Part shown: in pieces, positions 1 through 11,128 of the stretch
How the letters are laid out: every line of letters begins with the position of its first letter
How positions within the stretch are numbered: position 1 is the first letter of the stretch
NCBI GenBank assembly: GCA_009599575.1
Contig: VWND01000001.1
Coordinates: 310,001-374,000, forward strand
Reading direction: 5' to 3'
Length of the DNA stretch: 64,000 bases
From: Blumeriella jaapii
Lineage: Eukaryota > Ascomycota > Leotiomycetes > Helotiales > Drepanopezizaceae
Notes under the pieces: generated by a model
Databases searched by the model: none
Seen by the model: the letters and a program-made list of their open reading frames with translations, nothing else
What the model was told of the DNA's origin: nothing
Made by a program: the position numbers and the translations under genes

Positions 1-379
1 GGTTTATAATCAAAAAAGAAAAATTTATACGACGTCGGTTAATCGTAAAAAAAAAAAAAATAGCAGAAGAAATAAGCTTTTTCGGCTCGCTATTATAACC
101 GATAAATATAATAGGTTTGTGCAACCGAATAAAACTTATTCCGAAACGTTAAAAAAGTTAATACGTTAAAAAAATTTTAATCGCATCGAAAATATTAGTT
201 TCGTTATCGATATATACAAATATTTTAATATATGATTTATTGCGTATTAATTTTATAAAAATTAAAAACTATCGCTTTTTTATTAAAAAGCGCTGGTTAA
301 ATTTCAAATTCTTTTACAAATCGAATCTTTTATTATAATAAAAGTTTTTGCTACGGCTTAAAAGTTTTTTAACAAATCG
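1..379 (-). pseudogene. Element J retropepsin (aspartic protease) remnant
   Basis: On the minus strand, in frame with the gag knuckle to its right, the translation resembles a retroviral-type protease: a degenerate active-site stretch read as FDAIKIFLTY (expected form like D-S/T-G-A) near 155-200, followed by a region resembling the flap and C-terminal part of Ty3-type proteases ending at the window edge. The catalytic triad is not preserved. The protease would cleave the Gag-Pol polyprotein. The call is based on position after a CCHC Gag and on family resemblance, and is weaker than the gag call. Confidence 0.45.
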
Positions 380-1978
380 TTTTGCTTTTCGTTGATAATT
401 ATTTCGGCGATTTTGCGATTAAGCTTGGCGTCGAGGCAAACGTTTGCGAAATGGCCGGATTTGCCGCAATTATAACAAGCGTTAAAAAAACGCGCAGCCA
501 AGCGAAAAAAACCGGAGGTGGCAGAAATGACAGTTACACGTTCGTAAAAATTTCTGCTAAAAGAAAGAAAAGCTATGCGAGCAAAAAGGGCTAAAAAGAT
601 AAAACGTTATAAAACCTTAAAAATACCGGGAGTACGCTTAAAATTCTGGTTAGCAAAAGCTATAGCAAGGGAAAAATAGCTTATGCGACGGGCAGAAGCT
701 ATTTTTTTAGCTCGGATATTACGTAACTTTTTATTCGCAACGGTTAAAAACTCGTTTAAAATAATATAATTATTATTTATTTTGTATTTTTTTATTCGAA
801 AATCGTATTTAAAAATAAAAATAACTTTTTCGCATATGTTTTTAAACCAACGGTTTTTAGTAATTTTGCTAATAATTGCGTAACGAATAAATAAAAAACG
901 AAAGTTATTATAAATTTAACCGTTGTTTATATAAAACTTATTATATTGCAATTTAATAAACTAAACGCGGTTATAATCGAAAAAACGCTAATTAAAAATG
1001 CGAAAAACGTTTCGGACCGATTGGGTTTGGTTATGAAACTCGAAGTTTAAATGTTTTAAAATAATGGTTTTTACTTTTTTAATAATATATTTAAAATATA
1101 CTTTGGCTTGGTTTATATTTTGTATAAAATTTTTTAAGTATTTTTTAATAAACAGCTTTATATTTATTTTTTATACGTTATATTTAATTTTTTTTTAATA
1201 ATCGCTGAAAACGTAGCGAAAGTATTTGACTTTGAATAATTCGATTCGAAGAATAGCTGGGTCGAAAACGAAAAAATAATATTCGGAAATTAATTAAAAG
1301 TTTGCGATAAAAGCGCGCGAAGCTCGGAATAAAAAAAAAGCGTCGCGAGCGATATTAGCGGAAAAGGCTGAAAAGCGAGCGGCGGCAATAGCTTAAGCGA
1401 TTATCTGGGCGATTTAAAGCTGTTAGGCCGCAGTAAATTTTTTAGCGTTAGCAGATATGCTAAGCAATCGTAAAAGCATTCGTCGGTTTAAAAGTATTAA
1501 AATATTAGCGTCGTACAATTCGATTTTAAATTCGATTATAAAGCGAAAAAATCCAGCAAATAAATCGGCTGCAAATAACTATGATTCGGTGGAAAAGTCG
1601 TAAAATAAAAATTCGCTGCTAAAATCGTCGAAAAAGCTTGGAACGAATAGAAATTCGGAAGCGCTAGAGGCAGAAGCAAAAGGTGGAAATGCTGATTCGA
1701 AGCCGAATCGTACGAATTGCGTTCGTTTTCGGATGCTACGTCGATTTATAAAAAAAGCATAAAATATTATAATATTAAAAAAAAGCGATTCGAATTGCAA
1801 AAGCAGATCGAATTAATAAAAAAAAAAAACTTCAGCTTTTTTTGGAAACAAAATCAATAAAAAAAAGTTTTGATTAAAACACCGATAAATAAACGTCGGT
1901 ACGAGCGGCCTGAAAAAAGTTCGAATTGCAAAAGCAAATCGAGTTTTTAATCGTAAATATAAAACTTTTCAGCGAAAG
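380..1978 (-). pseudogene. gag: Element J Gag remnant with CCHC zinc knuckle
   Basis: Minus strand. A textbook nucleocapsid knuckle, C-YN-C-GKSG-H-FANV-C, is encoded at 436-477 (CX2CX4HX4C) and is fully preserved. Rightward of it (upstream on the minus strand) one frame stays mostly open to about 1240 and resembles fungal retrotransposon Gag capsid domains, with an aromatic and basic core around 750-1200 and a basic R/K/S-rich segment just before the knuckle. Stops are scattered TAA/TAG as expected from RIP. From about 1240 to 1978 the frame is too degraded to follow and would hold the Gag N-terminus and 5' leader. Gag would form the particle and bind element RNA in the cytoplasm. Confidence 0.65.
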
Positions 1979-2072
1979 TTGTTTGGTTTTTTTTTATATC
2001 ACAGCTAATTTAAGAATAATCAAAAAAATAATATAAACCAAAAGATACGTATATAAATTAAAAAAAAAACAC

Positions 2073-2090
2073 CGAGCTAAAATGCTCGGG
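2073..2090. other. Small hairpin in element J LTR
   Basis: CCGAGC, a 6-base spacer and GCTCGG form a perfect 6-bp inverted repeat. On the minus strand it lies just downstream of the TATA-like block, in the likely transcribed R/U5 part, so an RNA hairpin is possible. It could also be chance. Confidence 0.3.
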
Positions 2091-2098
2091 GTCGCGAA

Positions 2099-2138
2099 TT
2101 TTATATATAATAGGTTGCGCTTATAAGTCACGTGACTT
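2099..2138 (-). promoter_or_regulatory. TATA box and E-box palindrome of element J LTR
   Basis: On the minus strand a perfect 14-bp palindrome AAGTCACGTGACTT (2125-2138, containing CACGTG) lies about 16 bp upstream of TATATATAAA (2099-2109). This is the arrangement expected of a U3 promoter. CACGTG is the E-box bound by fungal bHLH factors; binding here is an inference. Confidence 0.45.
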
Positions 2139-2200
2139 AGCGCGAGGCCTAGTGGCCGAGGTGGTCCGTGCCCAAACCTTAATCCAACACCACCAGCATT

Positions 2201-2260
2201 CATACCATTGGTAACCATACCACTGGCAGCCATACCATTGGTAACTATACCACTGGTCAG
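2201..2260. repeat. Four 15-bp tandem units in element J LTR
   Basis: Units are CATACCATTGGTAAC, CATACCACTGGCAGC, CATACCATTGGTAAC and TATACCACTGGTCAG, so units 1 and 3 are identical and 2 and 4 are related, giving a 30-bp higher-order period. Located in the un-RIPed outer (U3) part of the LTR. Such arrays in LTRs often act as enhancer repeats; that role is an inference. Confidence 0.85.
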
Positions 2261-2270
2261 GATCGTAACA

Positions 2271-2569
2271 CTGATAAAGCTTCGCAAAAAAAAAAAATTG
2301 TTTCGGCTGCACAGCCGGCGGCAGCTGTTTTTAAAAAAGCTATCGAAAAGTTTATTTCAGGTTTGATTATCGCGAAGCGTCGAACGCGGATTATTATTTT
2401 AGCGGGTTATATTTTTAACTTTTTGCAAAGCTAAGCGGTTTGGTTTTAGGTTTTTGGATTTGCGAAAGATTCGGATTTTTTTTGATTAGAAAATAGTTTT
2501 GTTATGTTTTAAGTTTTAATAAAAGTCTGTTTAAATAAATATACGCTTGCAAAATACAAGCTTTTCAGC
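2271..2569 (-). other. 3' untranslated tail of element I
   Basis: Between the end of the RNase H remnant and the junction with J. A GC-rich patch around 2305-2330 (GGCTGCACAGCC inverted repeat) survives RIP. No match to the element's 5' LTR (8600-8903) was seen by eye, so the 3' LTR is probably on the far side of J. Confidence 0.4.
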
Positions 2570-4130
2570 TCGATTGATCGAGCTTTTCGATAAAGCTTCG
2601 AGAATTCCGTAGATTAAAAAATTTAACGAAACTTTCGTGCTTTTGTTAAATTAGATTTTTAATAAAACCGTTTGCGTATATTTTATTTGTTAAAAAATAT
2701 ATGATTTTAAATTTTCTATTTTAGTATTTTTAGCGAATTTATATATTGCTTATATCGACGTAGCGAAGCTTCGTAAAAATTTTTTTTTTTTTTTTTTTTA
2801 CGATTAATTTAATCGTTTATTAATTATCGTAATATACGTTTCATTTAAAAACAATATCGAATCGAAGCTTTTTGAAAAAACGTTAGAATGCTATTATTTT
2901 TTTTACGATCGCTATATACGCAAATAATTCCGCTTTAATAAAAAAAGTGGTGATTGTGTTTTATCGTATAGTTTTTTACAAAATAGCATTTTCGAAAAAA
3001 AAAAAAATATAATTTTGAAAGGATTTCCGAGTTTTTAAATCGTCGGCGAAAAAAGCGTCGGTAAAAACTATTAATTAATTTTTCCGCTTTTTCCGACTGT
3101 AAACGATTTTTAGAAACTTCGTTTTATAAAAATATCGAAGCGTTTAATTAGCTGCTTCGAAGTATTGGAAATTTAAATTAATAAAAAAGTAAAAAAGCTG
3201 AAAAGCTGCAAAAGCCACGTCGGGTCGAAGTATAATAGCCGTGTATAAAATTAAACCGATTTTTTTTTAATACTTTTCAATTTGCGAAAGCGTAGCTACG
3301 CCTAGGTTTTTAACAAATTCGCAAATTAAAAAAAGCGTATTTGAAAAGCGCCTTTTGCATGTATTAAACTTCGTAGCGATTTTTTCGATATACGAATCGT
3401 AGAATAAAAAAACTTTTTTTTTTATTTGTTTCGTAAAATACGGATTCCGAGAAAATAATCCAGATTTTTTATATTTGTAAGCTCGTAAGCTTTTTTTAAA
3501 CCGAGAATAATTTCGTCGGCTTTTAATAAATAAAAAGCGTGGTATAAAACTTAAATATTATCGATGTAAAACGCTACGTATACGCTTCGTATTTTGTTAG
3601 CGAATATACAAAGCTTTTCGCCTATTGGTTCGAGCTTTAATTTTTTTAAAATATTAGCAAATTCGCCGTATTACAAAGCTGGAAAGTTTTTCAATTTATA
3701 TAAAGCTCGGTTTAGCTGTATTATTATATTTGATTATTTGAATTTATTAAGCAGATAGCACGTAATTGATTTATTTTTAAAATTTCGTTTTGCATTAACG
3801 AATATATTAATTATATCGAATTGCTTAATTTCCAAATCGAAATAGGCCGCCAGCGCTATAACCGTTCGAAAAAAACGGGCTGCGAATATAGCTGCGTATA
3901 TAAAAAAGATTAAAGTTTCGTTTTAAAAATTTCCTTTTACGATTAATTTCGATTTGCACCGCTGCAATTCGCCTGAGCTGTTTGTTTTGTACGTAAAAAT
4001 CCATTTGAATAAAATAGGTTTTATGGTTTTATCTTTTTTGACAATTTTTTAACATTTTCTGATTTTTAAGTTTTTAATTTCGGTTTTTGCTTTTTTTTTA
4101 AATTACTTTTTTATTTAATAATTTTTTAAT
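2570..4130 (-). pseudogene. pol: Element I reverse transcriptase and RNase H remnant
   Basis: Minus strand. The copia-type RT signature resembling LEIKQFDIINIFVNAKR (consensus LEIKQFDVxNAFLNA) lies near 3780-3835, preceded by a helix like AAIFAARFFRTVIALAA. The catalytic YVDD box is degenerate, read as FYIDN near 3560. The following stretch (ADEIILGLKKAYE, NLDYFLGIRI) is diagnostic of copia RT. RNase H follows: a segment like KAELFAYIAIVKKIIAF near 2880-2940, a DN-containing strand, and a C-terminal tail read as RSFIEKLD near 2575-2600. These would copy element RNA into cDNA inside the particle. Frames are broken by many TAA/TAG codons and frameshifts. Confidence 0.85.
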
Positions 4131-5329
4131 TCGTTTTAGTTTTTTAAAGTTTTCGGTAAATTGTTCCGATATTGTTTTTAATCGGAAAATTAAATGTTTT
4201 TTACCGATTTTCCTTTTATCGAAGCCGCTATTATTACGTAAACAGTCTGAAAATCTTTTTTATCCATCTGAATCGGCTCGTTTATTTAAAACGTATAAAC
4301 AAACTCGTCGATTTGTTGTTTAATAAATAAAGCCATTAATTAAAAGATTTCGCATACCGTGGCGTATATTTTCGGTTTATCCGGCTAATATAAAATAGAA
4401 TTTATACGATTTCGTTTAGCAATTTTTGAAATCAGCTGCTTTTTATCGTTTATCGGAAACTTCGATTTGTTTTTTTTACTTCTTTTAAATAATGCTTCTT
4501 TTTTAGTAATCAGCTTTAAAAAAACTTTTAAAAGCAAACGTTTAAATGGCTGTTTTATTTTAAATCGATTTAGCGTTTGATTTGCCGGGCGATAGCTTTT
4601 AATTATAATTTGAAAAATTAAATTACGCGTTTTTTCGTATAAAATTATTTTTATGCTCGCGCCGAAAGATTTTTTAAAGCTTTGCTTTGTTTTATTTTAT
4701 TTTGCAATAATAAGCTTTACTAGTTTATTACTTTTTTTTAGACTTTTATAATTTTTTAACGCTTTTATCGCGTCGGTCAAAGTGTTTCGAATATATTTTA
4801 TATATTTCCGATTAATAATTAATTTTAAAAATTGAAATTGATCGATAATAGTTTTGTCGAAAAGGCTTTTATAAAAGATTATTACCTCCGAGCTTTAAAC
4901 GTTTGAATCGATCGTAAAAAAAGGCTCGATCGCTTCGATTTTTATTAGATTTTTTATTTTCGAAGATTTGGCTTTTTTTGAAATATTTAAATTTATTAAT
5001 ATTAAAATATCCTTTTCTTTTATCGTAAGCTTTGAAGGTTTATCAGAAAGGCCTGAAATAAATCTTGGTTCTGATAGCGGCTCCGGTGGAAAAAGACTTC
5101 TATTTTCTTTTGTAAAATCTGGCGGTTATTCGTTTTATAATAATAGCTTTTTTTTTGTATTACTTTTTTTTTAGCATATCGAGTTTTGCTGGTCTGCGCC
5201 GCTATTAAAACCGCCCGCTAATATTTAATATTTAGCGTTTTAAGCTTTTTCGTTCTTCGCGTTTTCGATAAATTCCACGGTTTTTTAAAACTTTAGTTTA
5301 ATTATGAGATTTGAACTTTTAGCTTTCGA
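4131..5329 (-). pseudogene. Element I linker between integrase and RT, degraded
   Basis: Minus strand, continuing the pol frame from the integrase C-terminal region toward RT. Around 4900-5330 an open stretch resembles the post-integrase segment of fungal copia elements (KAKSSNLIIKLKF and similar). In the element this is the long, poorly conserved linker. No catalytic motif is visible, and it is called only from position. Confidence 0.5.
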
Positions 5330-6480
5330 AAAATAAAATTTGGACTCGTTAAACATTACGTTTCGGCTCGTAATTATACGCATTAGCTAAAGCACCTAGA
5401 TTTTGTAAATGTTAAAAGCGCTATATTTAATTAAATATCCGATATGTTTTTTCGGAAAAACCTTAAATTTTCTTTTATGTTTTATAGCTTTTCGATTTTT
5501 TATTATTAAATACGCACGAGCTTCGTACGTATAAACTTTGCTTTAATTTGGTTTGAGATCGGCCGTACGCGCTTTTATAATAGCAAAATCGTAGTATCGG
5601 AAATATTGTTTAAATCAGTTATATAAAATTTTATTTGAAAACTTAAATTGTTTTTTCGCAAGCGGCGATATATTATACAAATGCGCTGCTGCTTTTATCG
5701 TTTCGGGCCAAAAAAAAATTAAAAGGCCCGCCTTTATTTTTATTTTTATCGAACGCTTAATTACTTTTCTTTCTGCTCGTTCGATCGAGCCGTTTAGCTG
5801 GTATACGTAAAATAAAATTAATTTCAAATCGATACTTTCGCGCTTCGCTTATTTTTAATACTTCGAAATAATGTTTTTTTGCTTTGAAATTACCGACGAT
5901 TTGTTATTTTATCGAATTTTGCAAATGGAAAAGTTATATTAGCGTTTTACTTATGCGTCGAACGTTTAAAAACGATTTAAAACGATTTTTATATTTTTCG
6001 TTTTAATAGCGAAGGTTTAAATCTTTTTATTATATTCGTTTTTTATTAAAAACATTTACGTCGAACCGTTGTAAGCTTTTTTACGATTTTTGAAATAATC
6101 GTAAAAGTTTTAGCCGATGCGAAAAAAAAGCTTGGGAAATTTGTTTTTTAATATTGCTTTTGAAATTATTTGCTTTAAATGCGTAATAGCATATTTCTCG
6201 TATTTTATTTTAATTAAACTTTTGATTTTTATTTTACGAATGTTTTCGACCAGCTTTTCGAACGCGTTTTTATTTAAATGGCCCGAACGAAAATGTTATA
6301 AGCGCGTATTATTATTCCGATCGTACGTAAATACGTTGCTTTTTTTAAATTTATAACGCGTATAACGTTTCGGAATTATATAAATTATCAGGCCGAGCGA
6401 ATTACGTTTTAAAAAGTTTAAATTATTATATGGAAAATGCGAATAAAAAAAGCAATTGATTTTAATATATTTAAATATAT
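5330..6480 (-). pseudogene. pol: Element I integrase remnant
   Basis: Minus strand. The pre-integrase zinc-binding region is recognisable near 6240-6330 by an HFRSGHLNKNAFEKL-like sequence (the H-X3-H half) followed by its CxxC half, now lost. The DDE core follows, with a clear C-terminal half at 5615-5827: GSIERAERKVIKRSIKIK then a WPETIKAAAHLYNISP-like stretch, the usual glutamate-containing helix of copia integrases. The next part (5330-5600) resembles the conserved copia segment with ARAYL and GYLIKYSAFNIYKI. Integrase would insert the cDNA into nuclear DNA. The first catalytic D is not securely placed. Confidence 0.85.
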
Positions 6481-6869
6481 AAAAATCGGCGATCGTTTAA
6501 TATTAACGTTTTAAAATAAAGTTTTTAAAAGTTTTTAAAACGAAAAATATTATTTAACTTTTGGAATTAATAACCTTTTTTAATTAAAAAACTAGCGGAA
6601 ATAATATTAATAATAAAGTTTGAAACAAACGCTACGTTGTTAAAAACCATATCCCAAAGCTTTTTTTTATTTTTTTTGCGAAAAGCCTTTTTTATCAGAC
6701 GACTTTTTTTCCCGACGATTGAAAAACTTTGTATACTTGTATAAACGCTGTTAATAAAATTATTAACCTTTTTATAAGATTTTTCGATAAAAAAGTTTTT
6801 ATCGTTTATTAAATAAATTTCAGAACAATTGTTAAAAAAAATACTTTTGTTTAAAAAATAATATTAATT
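6481..6869 (-). pseudogene. pol: Element I protease remnant
   Basis: Minus strand between gag and integrase. The recognisable part is the C-terminal retropepsin segment read as NNVAFVSNFIINIISASFLI at about 6570-6640, a very characteristic block in fungal copia elements just before the pre-integrase domain. The active-site DSG is not readable. Called from this block and from its place in the gag-PR-IN order. Confidence 0.65.
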
Positions 6870-7244
6870 AAATTTTAAAACCAAAACGTTGATTCCGAAA
6901 TGCTTTTTAATCGCATCAAAGCAAAGAAAACAAAAAGTTGCGGTAAAAAACTTTTTCTGATCGTTTTTAAAAATTGATTTTAAAATCTGTTTTGGTTTGG
7001 TTATTAAAATTTTAAGAATTTTGTTAATTGCGATTATTTGAATATCTTTTTTATTCAGAGCTTTCAAAGCTTTTTTATAATTAAAAAACAGCTTTTTTCG
7101 CATTTCAGCGATTTTCTGTCTGTTTAAAAAATTAAAAAAAGTTTTTTTTTTTTTACGACGACCATTTATTGCGTATAAAAGCTTTTTATAATCGGTTAAG
7201 GAATAAAAATAGCGTTTTTTAAAAATGTCGCATAAGCAGTTATA

Positions 7245-7276
<32 letters not shown>

Positions 7277-8569
7277 CTTTTCTTTTTTTACGATTTTTCG
7301 AAATATCGTTATTTTCAAAATCGAAAAAGAAAATGGTAAAAACTCCGATTTTTCGGCCTGAATTATCGAATTTTCGGTTGTTTTTAAAAGAAAAAATTAT
7401 AAAGCTCAGTTCGATTAAAATCTTTTTTATAAAAAAGCCGGCAAATTCGTTTTTCAGATACTTAGCTTTTTTGCCGTTCGCTTATTGTAAATTGATATAT
7501 GCGGCGATTGCGTCGAAAAAATCGATAGCAGCGTAGCGGCCGTTTATATTAGAAATTTTATATTCGACAGCTGCTTTGTAAGCGGTCTGCTATTCTTTTA
7601 CTTATTCGGTCATATTTATTCTTTCGCTATACGCTTTACGAAAAGTGTTTCTGTAATCAAATCTGACGGAATTAATCACGGAAAAGTATGCAAAAGCAAT
7701 ATTCTTTTTCAAAATACGAACGAATACCTGGAATAATTTCTGCTTTCCTTTATAATATAAATCCTTGACCTTACGTATACTCTTATTTATTAAAAAATCT
7801 TTTTGCAAATTAATATGGAAAATAGCGTACGCTTTTTTATTATTAGTAACGTTAATTTCCGATTAAGCAATTGCAAAATTTATCAAATTAATTTTTATAA
7901 TTAAAAAAATCTAATCGAGCAACTTTTGGTAGGCAATAACGTATTTCTGCCATTTTTTAAGTTTTTTTAAATAGTTTTTAGAAAGATAATCGATTTTATT
8001 TTTCAAATCGTCGAAAATCAAATTGGCTGGTCGAAGCTTGTTGGAAAAGTTGCTAATCGTAACGGCGGCCCTTTTTGCTTTAATTATGCCGTTGTATTTA
8101 GCGCATTTTCGATTGTAATTTGCTTAGCGCTTTTTGTTTTTTTAATCGATAAACTAATAAAAAAACTGTTTTTATAATCGTTTATTAATAAAAAAGCGAA
8201 ATAAAAGGTCAGAATCGGTGTAATCGAAAAAAAAAAATTTTAATCGGTGAAATTTATACGCTTTTAATTAAAAGATTTACGATTTTGAATCGTAAAAAAA
8301 AACTTTTTTTTTCGTGAAAGCCGACATATTGTTTTCGTTGTAAAAAGTCGATTGACTGGGTTGAAAAAAGTAAAAAAATAAAAATAAGATTTGTAGATTA
8401 AAAAAATCGAAGAATTAATGTTTTTCGTACTTTTAATAGCTTTTTATCGATTCGTAGCCTTTTGCCAAATAAGAAAAACTTTGCAAAATATAACCTTTTA
8501 CGAATTTCTTTTAATAATTCGAATGGATTGACCGGTAAAAGCTCCTAACGAGTTTTTTAGCGTATGCAT
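6870..8569 (-). pseudogene. gag: Element I Gag remnant
   Basis: Minus strand. The likely start is the ATG at 8569 (MHTLKNSLGAFTGQS), the first Met after the LTR in a frame that then continues with RIP-type stops. A capsid-like block at 7602-7808 reads KDLYYKGKQKLFQVFVR followed by a basic helix, matching the loop and helix arrangement of retrotransposon Gag. A cysteine pair at about 6940 (CFLC followed by KKH) may be a decayed CCHC knuckle. The plus-strand poly-T run at 7241-7276 is inside this region and explains a Phe-rich shadow ORF. Gag would package the element RNA. Confidence 0.6.
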
Positions 8570-8599
8570 TGCAGAAAAAAGCTTATTAATTGGCTCCGG

Positions 8600-8903
8600 A
8601 GCTTATAACTGTCGTATATAGCCGAATAGTCGGTAAAAACCCTTACCGAAGGCTGGGACGAATAAATTATATATAATAAAATATTACTTGTATTATTTTA
8701 AATCTGATTGGCGAGCTTTTCGCAGAAGACGGAAGGTTCGGGCTCGCTTAATCAGTCGCTCGGAAAAACTAGTCTCCGAGAAGGCTCGTTATCACGTGAC
8801 TACGAGCCTTTCCGAGCTCCAGGAACATTTAACTACTGAAAGCGTACAGAAAGAATGAATCTGGAACAAAAAAAATAAAAGGAAATAAAGGAATGTAAAT
8901 ATA
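8600..8903 (-). repeat. Element I 5' LTR
   Basis: The right end is sharp: GCGCAACA at 8896-8903, minus-strand LTR start TGTTGCGC, followed by family-2 internal sequence. The left limit (about 8600) is inferred from the gag start. The outer 200 bases are nearly RIP-free, and damage increases inward. A TATA-like run (ATTATATATAAT, about 8666-8677) and an E-box inside a perfect inverted repeat (8781-8810) lie in the proposed U3. Confidence 0.6.
8781..8810. promoter_or_regulatory. 9-bp inverted repeat flanking an E-box, element I LTR
   Basis: AAGGCTCGT (8781-8789) and its exact reverse complement ACGAGCCTT (8802-8810) flank a 12-base centre holding CACGTG (8793-8798). In minus orientation it lies upstream of the LTR TATA-like run, so it could be a bHLH-bound promoter element. 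The pairing is seen directly; the function is inferred. Confidence 0.5.
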
Positions 8904-10715
8904 GCGCAACAAGCTCGTAGCTATTTAATTATATATTTTACGCTTTTCAATCTTATTATTAACAATCGAATATAATCGTTTATTTTTTTTTTGATTATTA
9001 ACCTCGGAAATTATAATATGATTTTAAAAAAAGCTTAATTGGCCGAACACCAAATTCTACTAGACTGTAATAAACGCAAGTTTTATTGGCCGAAATCTTA
9101 CCCCCTCACAGCCTTTTACGCTTGTTGTATTAAAATCTTTTATTTGCATTTCCGAAAGATTTAATTTCGCTATTAAAACAACGCTGTAAAACGTAACAAA
9201 AACTTTAATTAATTATGGCAGATTTACGACGCTGTACGAAGCGCGAAAAGGTCGAATTTTATTCGCGGTGCCAATTTCGATAGCGACGCTAAAAATAATA
9301 CAAAAAATCACACCACCACTTTCCTAGGCTAACGATTTCTTTTCTATTATTTCTTATTCTTTTTTTTTTCTTTTTTTTTCGTCAGAACAGCTTTTTCGTT
9401 CTACGAAAAACAATTATATTAAAAACCGAAAAAAAGCTCTCGCCGCGATGGCCTTTCAGCTTAATATAATCGATAATTTAAATAAGCCATTTTTTAAACC
9501 TTTTAAACGACCAGTTCGAAAACGAGTCTTTTAATCTACTGCTTATCTAATTTCTATTTGCCAAATTATTACATACGCTTTTAAGCTGATTTTTAAAAAA
9601 AAAGCAATTAAAATGTTTTTAACTTTTTTATACGAAATCGATAAAATACTAAACGATTTTACGTACAATATTTCTTTTAAAATTTAATTTCACAGCTTTT
9701 TCGAACGTTTCAAAACTAATAAAATATCGATTTCGACCTTTTTAACCAATTTAATAAAACTAACTTCGAATAAACTTTTTTTCGAATCTTTTTTTTCGGA
9801 ATACAAAAACTTCGAACACGTGTTTTCTAAGGCCGCTAATAACGAGCTAGCCTTTTACCGGCCTTACGACTATAAGATCGAGCTTATTATAAATAAAAAA
9901 AAGCTGAAATATATTTTTTTATATAAAATATCGATTTCAAAGCTCGAAATTATTAAAATTTATTTATAAAATAACTTTAATAAAAGCTTTATCGAACTTT
10001 CCACCGCTCTTTTCGCTGCTTTAATGTTTTTCGCCAAAAAACCCGACGGTTCATTGCGTTTTTATATCGATTATCGAGCTTTTAATAACGTTATTCGTAA
10101 AAATCGCTATTTTTTCCTTTTTATCGATAAAACTTTTATTCGTTTTTCGAAAACGCGAATTTTTACAAAGCTCGATATTCGTTAAATTTTTCATAAAATT
10201 CGAATAGATTCCGCTAATAAAAAACTAACGACGTTTCGTACGCGTTACGGCGCTTATAAATGCAAATGTTATTTTTTAATTTTATTAATAAATCCGCAAT
10301 TTATCAACGTTATATAAACGACGTTTTTTTCGATTATTTAAACGATTTTTATATTATATACTTAGATAATATTTTTATTTATTCGTCCGACTTTTTAAAA
10401 TACATTATATACGTTCGCAAAATGCTTTAAAAGCTCGCTAACGCTAAATTACAAGCCGATATTCGGAAATCTGAATTTAATATTATTCGGACCCGTTATT
10501 TAAGTTTTATTATTTTTATTAAAAACCTAAAAATAAATCTAAAAAAAGTTTTCGTAATCGCTTATTAAAAGCCTTCTACTATTATAAAAAGTATATAAAA
10601 CTTTTTTGGTTTTTATAATTTTTACCGACGTTTTATTCGAAACTACGGTATAATTGCAAAGCCTCTGATTTATTTAACCAAAGCTAACGTTTTTTTTAAT
10701 TTTATTTTTAAATAT
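8904..10715 (+). mobile_element. Element F, segment 1: family-2 chromovirus (protease to RT)
   Basis: Colinear with E from 23090 to about 24885. Its 5' LTR and gag lie to the left of element I, outside the window. It stops at 10715 where LTR A1 begins; the next base of the family resumes at 59382, with ATAT (10712-10715 and 59382-59385) as target duplication of A. F is the outermost, hence oldest, layer of the nest. Confidence 0.88.
8904..10715 (+). pseudogene. pol: Element F protease and reverse transcriptase remnant
   Basis: Plus strand. The first 400 bases match the post-active-site part of the family-2 retropepsin (compare E 23090-23500). RT follows: the RPYDYKIEL block at about 9857-9883, then KPDGSLRFYIDYRAFNN near 10042-10090, then a TKLDIR-like box at about 10165-10185. 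These are the F(V)KKxDGxxRxCxDYRxLN and FxKLDLRxxY motifs of Ty3/gypsy RT. The YLDD box is read as YLDNIFIYS near 10355-10385 with the second D changed to N. The remnant ends in the thumb region where A is inserted. Stops and frameshifts occur throughout. Confidence 0.88.
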
Positions 10716-10982
10716 TGTAAAAGTAGGTAGGAAAACCAGACTGATACGGCCATATGTCGGTAGGTAAGATAGTTTAGGGAATTCCTAGAAAAGACTAAAA
10801 AAAGAAAAAGAAAAATAAGTGAAGATATAAATTGGACTGCGTGCTTATAGTACTATCTAAAGGGGTGCTTTGCTTTTATACCTGTTGAAAGTAGTCAGTG
10901 GCAGAGGGTTTCGAAGGAGTTTATGCCTCGATTATAATTAAAATTTTCAACTTTTATTAATACAAAATATTATCGTTTTACA
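10716..10982 (-). repeat. Element A 3' LTR (left)
   Basis: Starts TGTAAAAGTAGGTAGG and ends TCGTTTTACA on the plus strand; 267 bp. The outer (left) half is nearly RIP-free (for example GGTAGGAAAACCAGACTG) while the inner half is mutated. The TATA box TATAAAAG of the LTR reads on the minus strand at 10873-10880. The polypurine tract should lie at 10983-10995 (minus AAAACAAAA). Confidence 0.95.
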
Positions 10983-11128
10983 TTTTGTTTTAAATAATAT
11001 ACGTAGTCGTTTTTAATTACGATTAAAAAAAAATATAATTTTAATAAATTCAATATAGTTTATTTTATATAATTTAAAAACCAATTAATTAAAAACCGAA
11101 CTTTTTAGCTCTACGCTCCTTTGGTTTT

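Larger units (their letters stand above)
1..2270 (-). mobile_element. Element J: partial Ty3/gypsy-like LTR retrotransposon (5' LTR, gag, protease)
   Basis: A minus-strand LTR element enters from the left edge; only its 5' part is in the window. Reading leftward from 2270 come an LTR (about 2270-1979), a gag remnant with a CCHC knuckle, and the start of a retropepsin-like region. Polymerase domains must lie left of position 1. Its right end TGTTACGATCC (minus strand) abuts sequence belonging to copia element I, so J is inserted in I. The outer 180 bases of its LTR are almost free of RIP while the internal part is heavily mutated, which helps place the boundary. The target duplication cannot be checked because the other end is outside. 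Confidence 0.7.
1979..2270 (-). repeat. Element J 5' LTR
   Basis: The right boundary is GTAACA at 2265-2270, read on the minus strand as the LTR start TGTTACGATCC. The left boundary near 1979 (TGTTTGG on the plus strand) is a guess because no second LTR is in the window. It contains a TATA-like block (2099-2109), a 14-bp CACGTG palindrome (2125-2138) and a 4 x 15-bp minisatellite (2201-2260). Bases 2094-2270 are rich in CA and TG dinucleotides and thus escaped RIP, unlike everything on either side. Confidence 0.55.
2271..8903 (-). mobile_element. Element I: Ty1/copia retrotransposon, minus strand
   Basis: A 6.6-kb minus-strand copia element with 5' LTR at the right (ending 8903), then gag, protease, integrase, reverse transcriptase and RNase H going left. 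The order with integrase before RT defines copia. Its left end is interrupted by element J at 2270, so its 3' LTR is beyond the window. Its right end abuts AGCTCGTAGC, which is internal sequence of family-2 element F (compare GAGCTCGTAGC at 23091 in E), so I is inserted in F. All frames are broken by RIP. Confidence 0.85.

Noticed and set aside
1500..1860. Plus-strand charged stretch at the left edge suggesting a transposase or coiled-coil protein tail
   Set aside because: It lies opposite the degraded N-terminal part of the J gag and has no motif; orientation could not be supported.
2148..2170. TGGCCGAGGTGG resembles a pol III A box, raising a tRNA or SINE
   Set aside because: No B box or cloverleaf follows at a suitable distance, and the segment fits the un-RIPed outer part of the J LTR.
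7225..7536. Plus-strand ORF with a long phenylalanine run
   Set aside because: It is a poly-T tract read in frame, opposite the minus-strand gag of element I.
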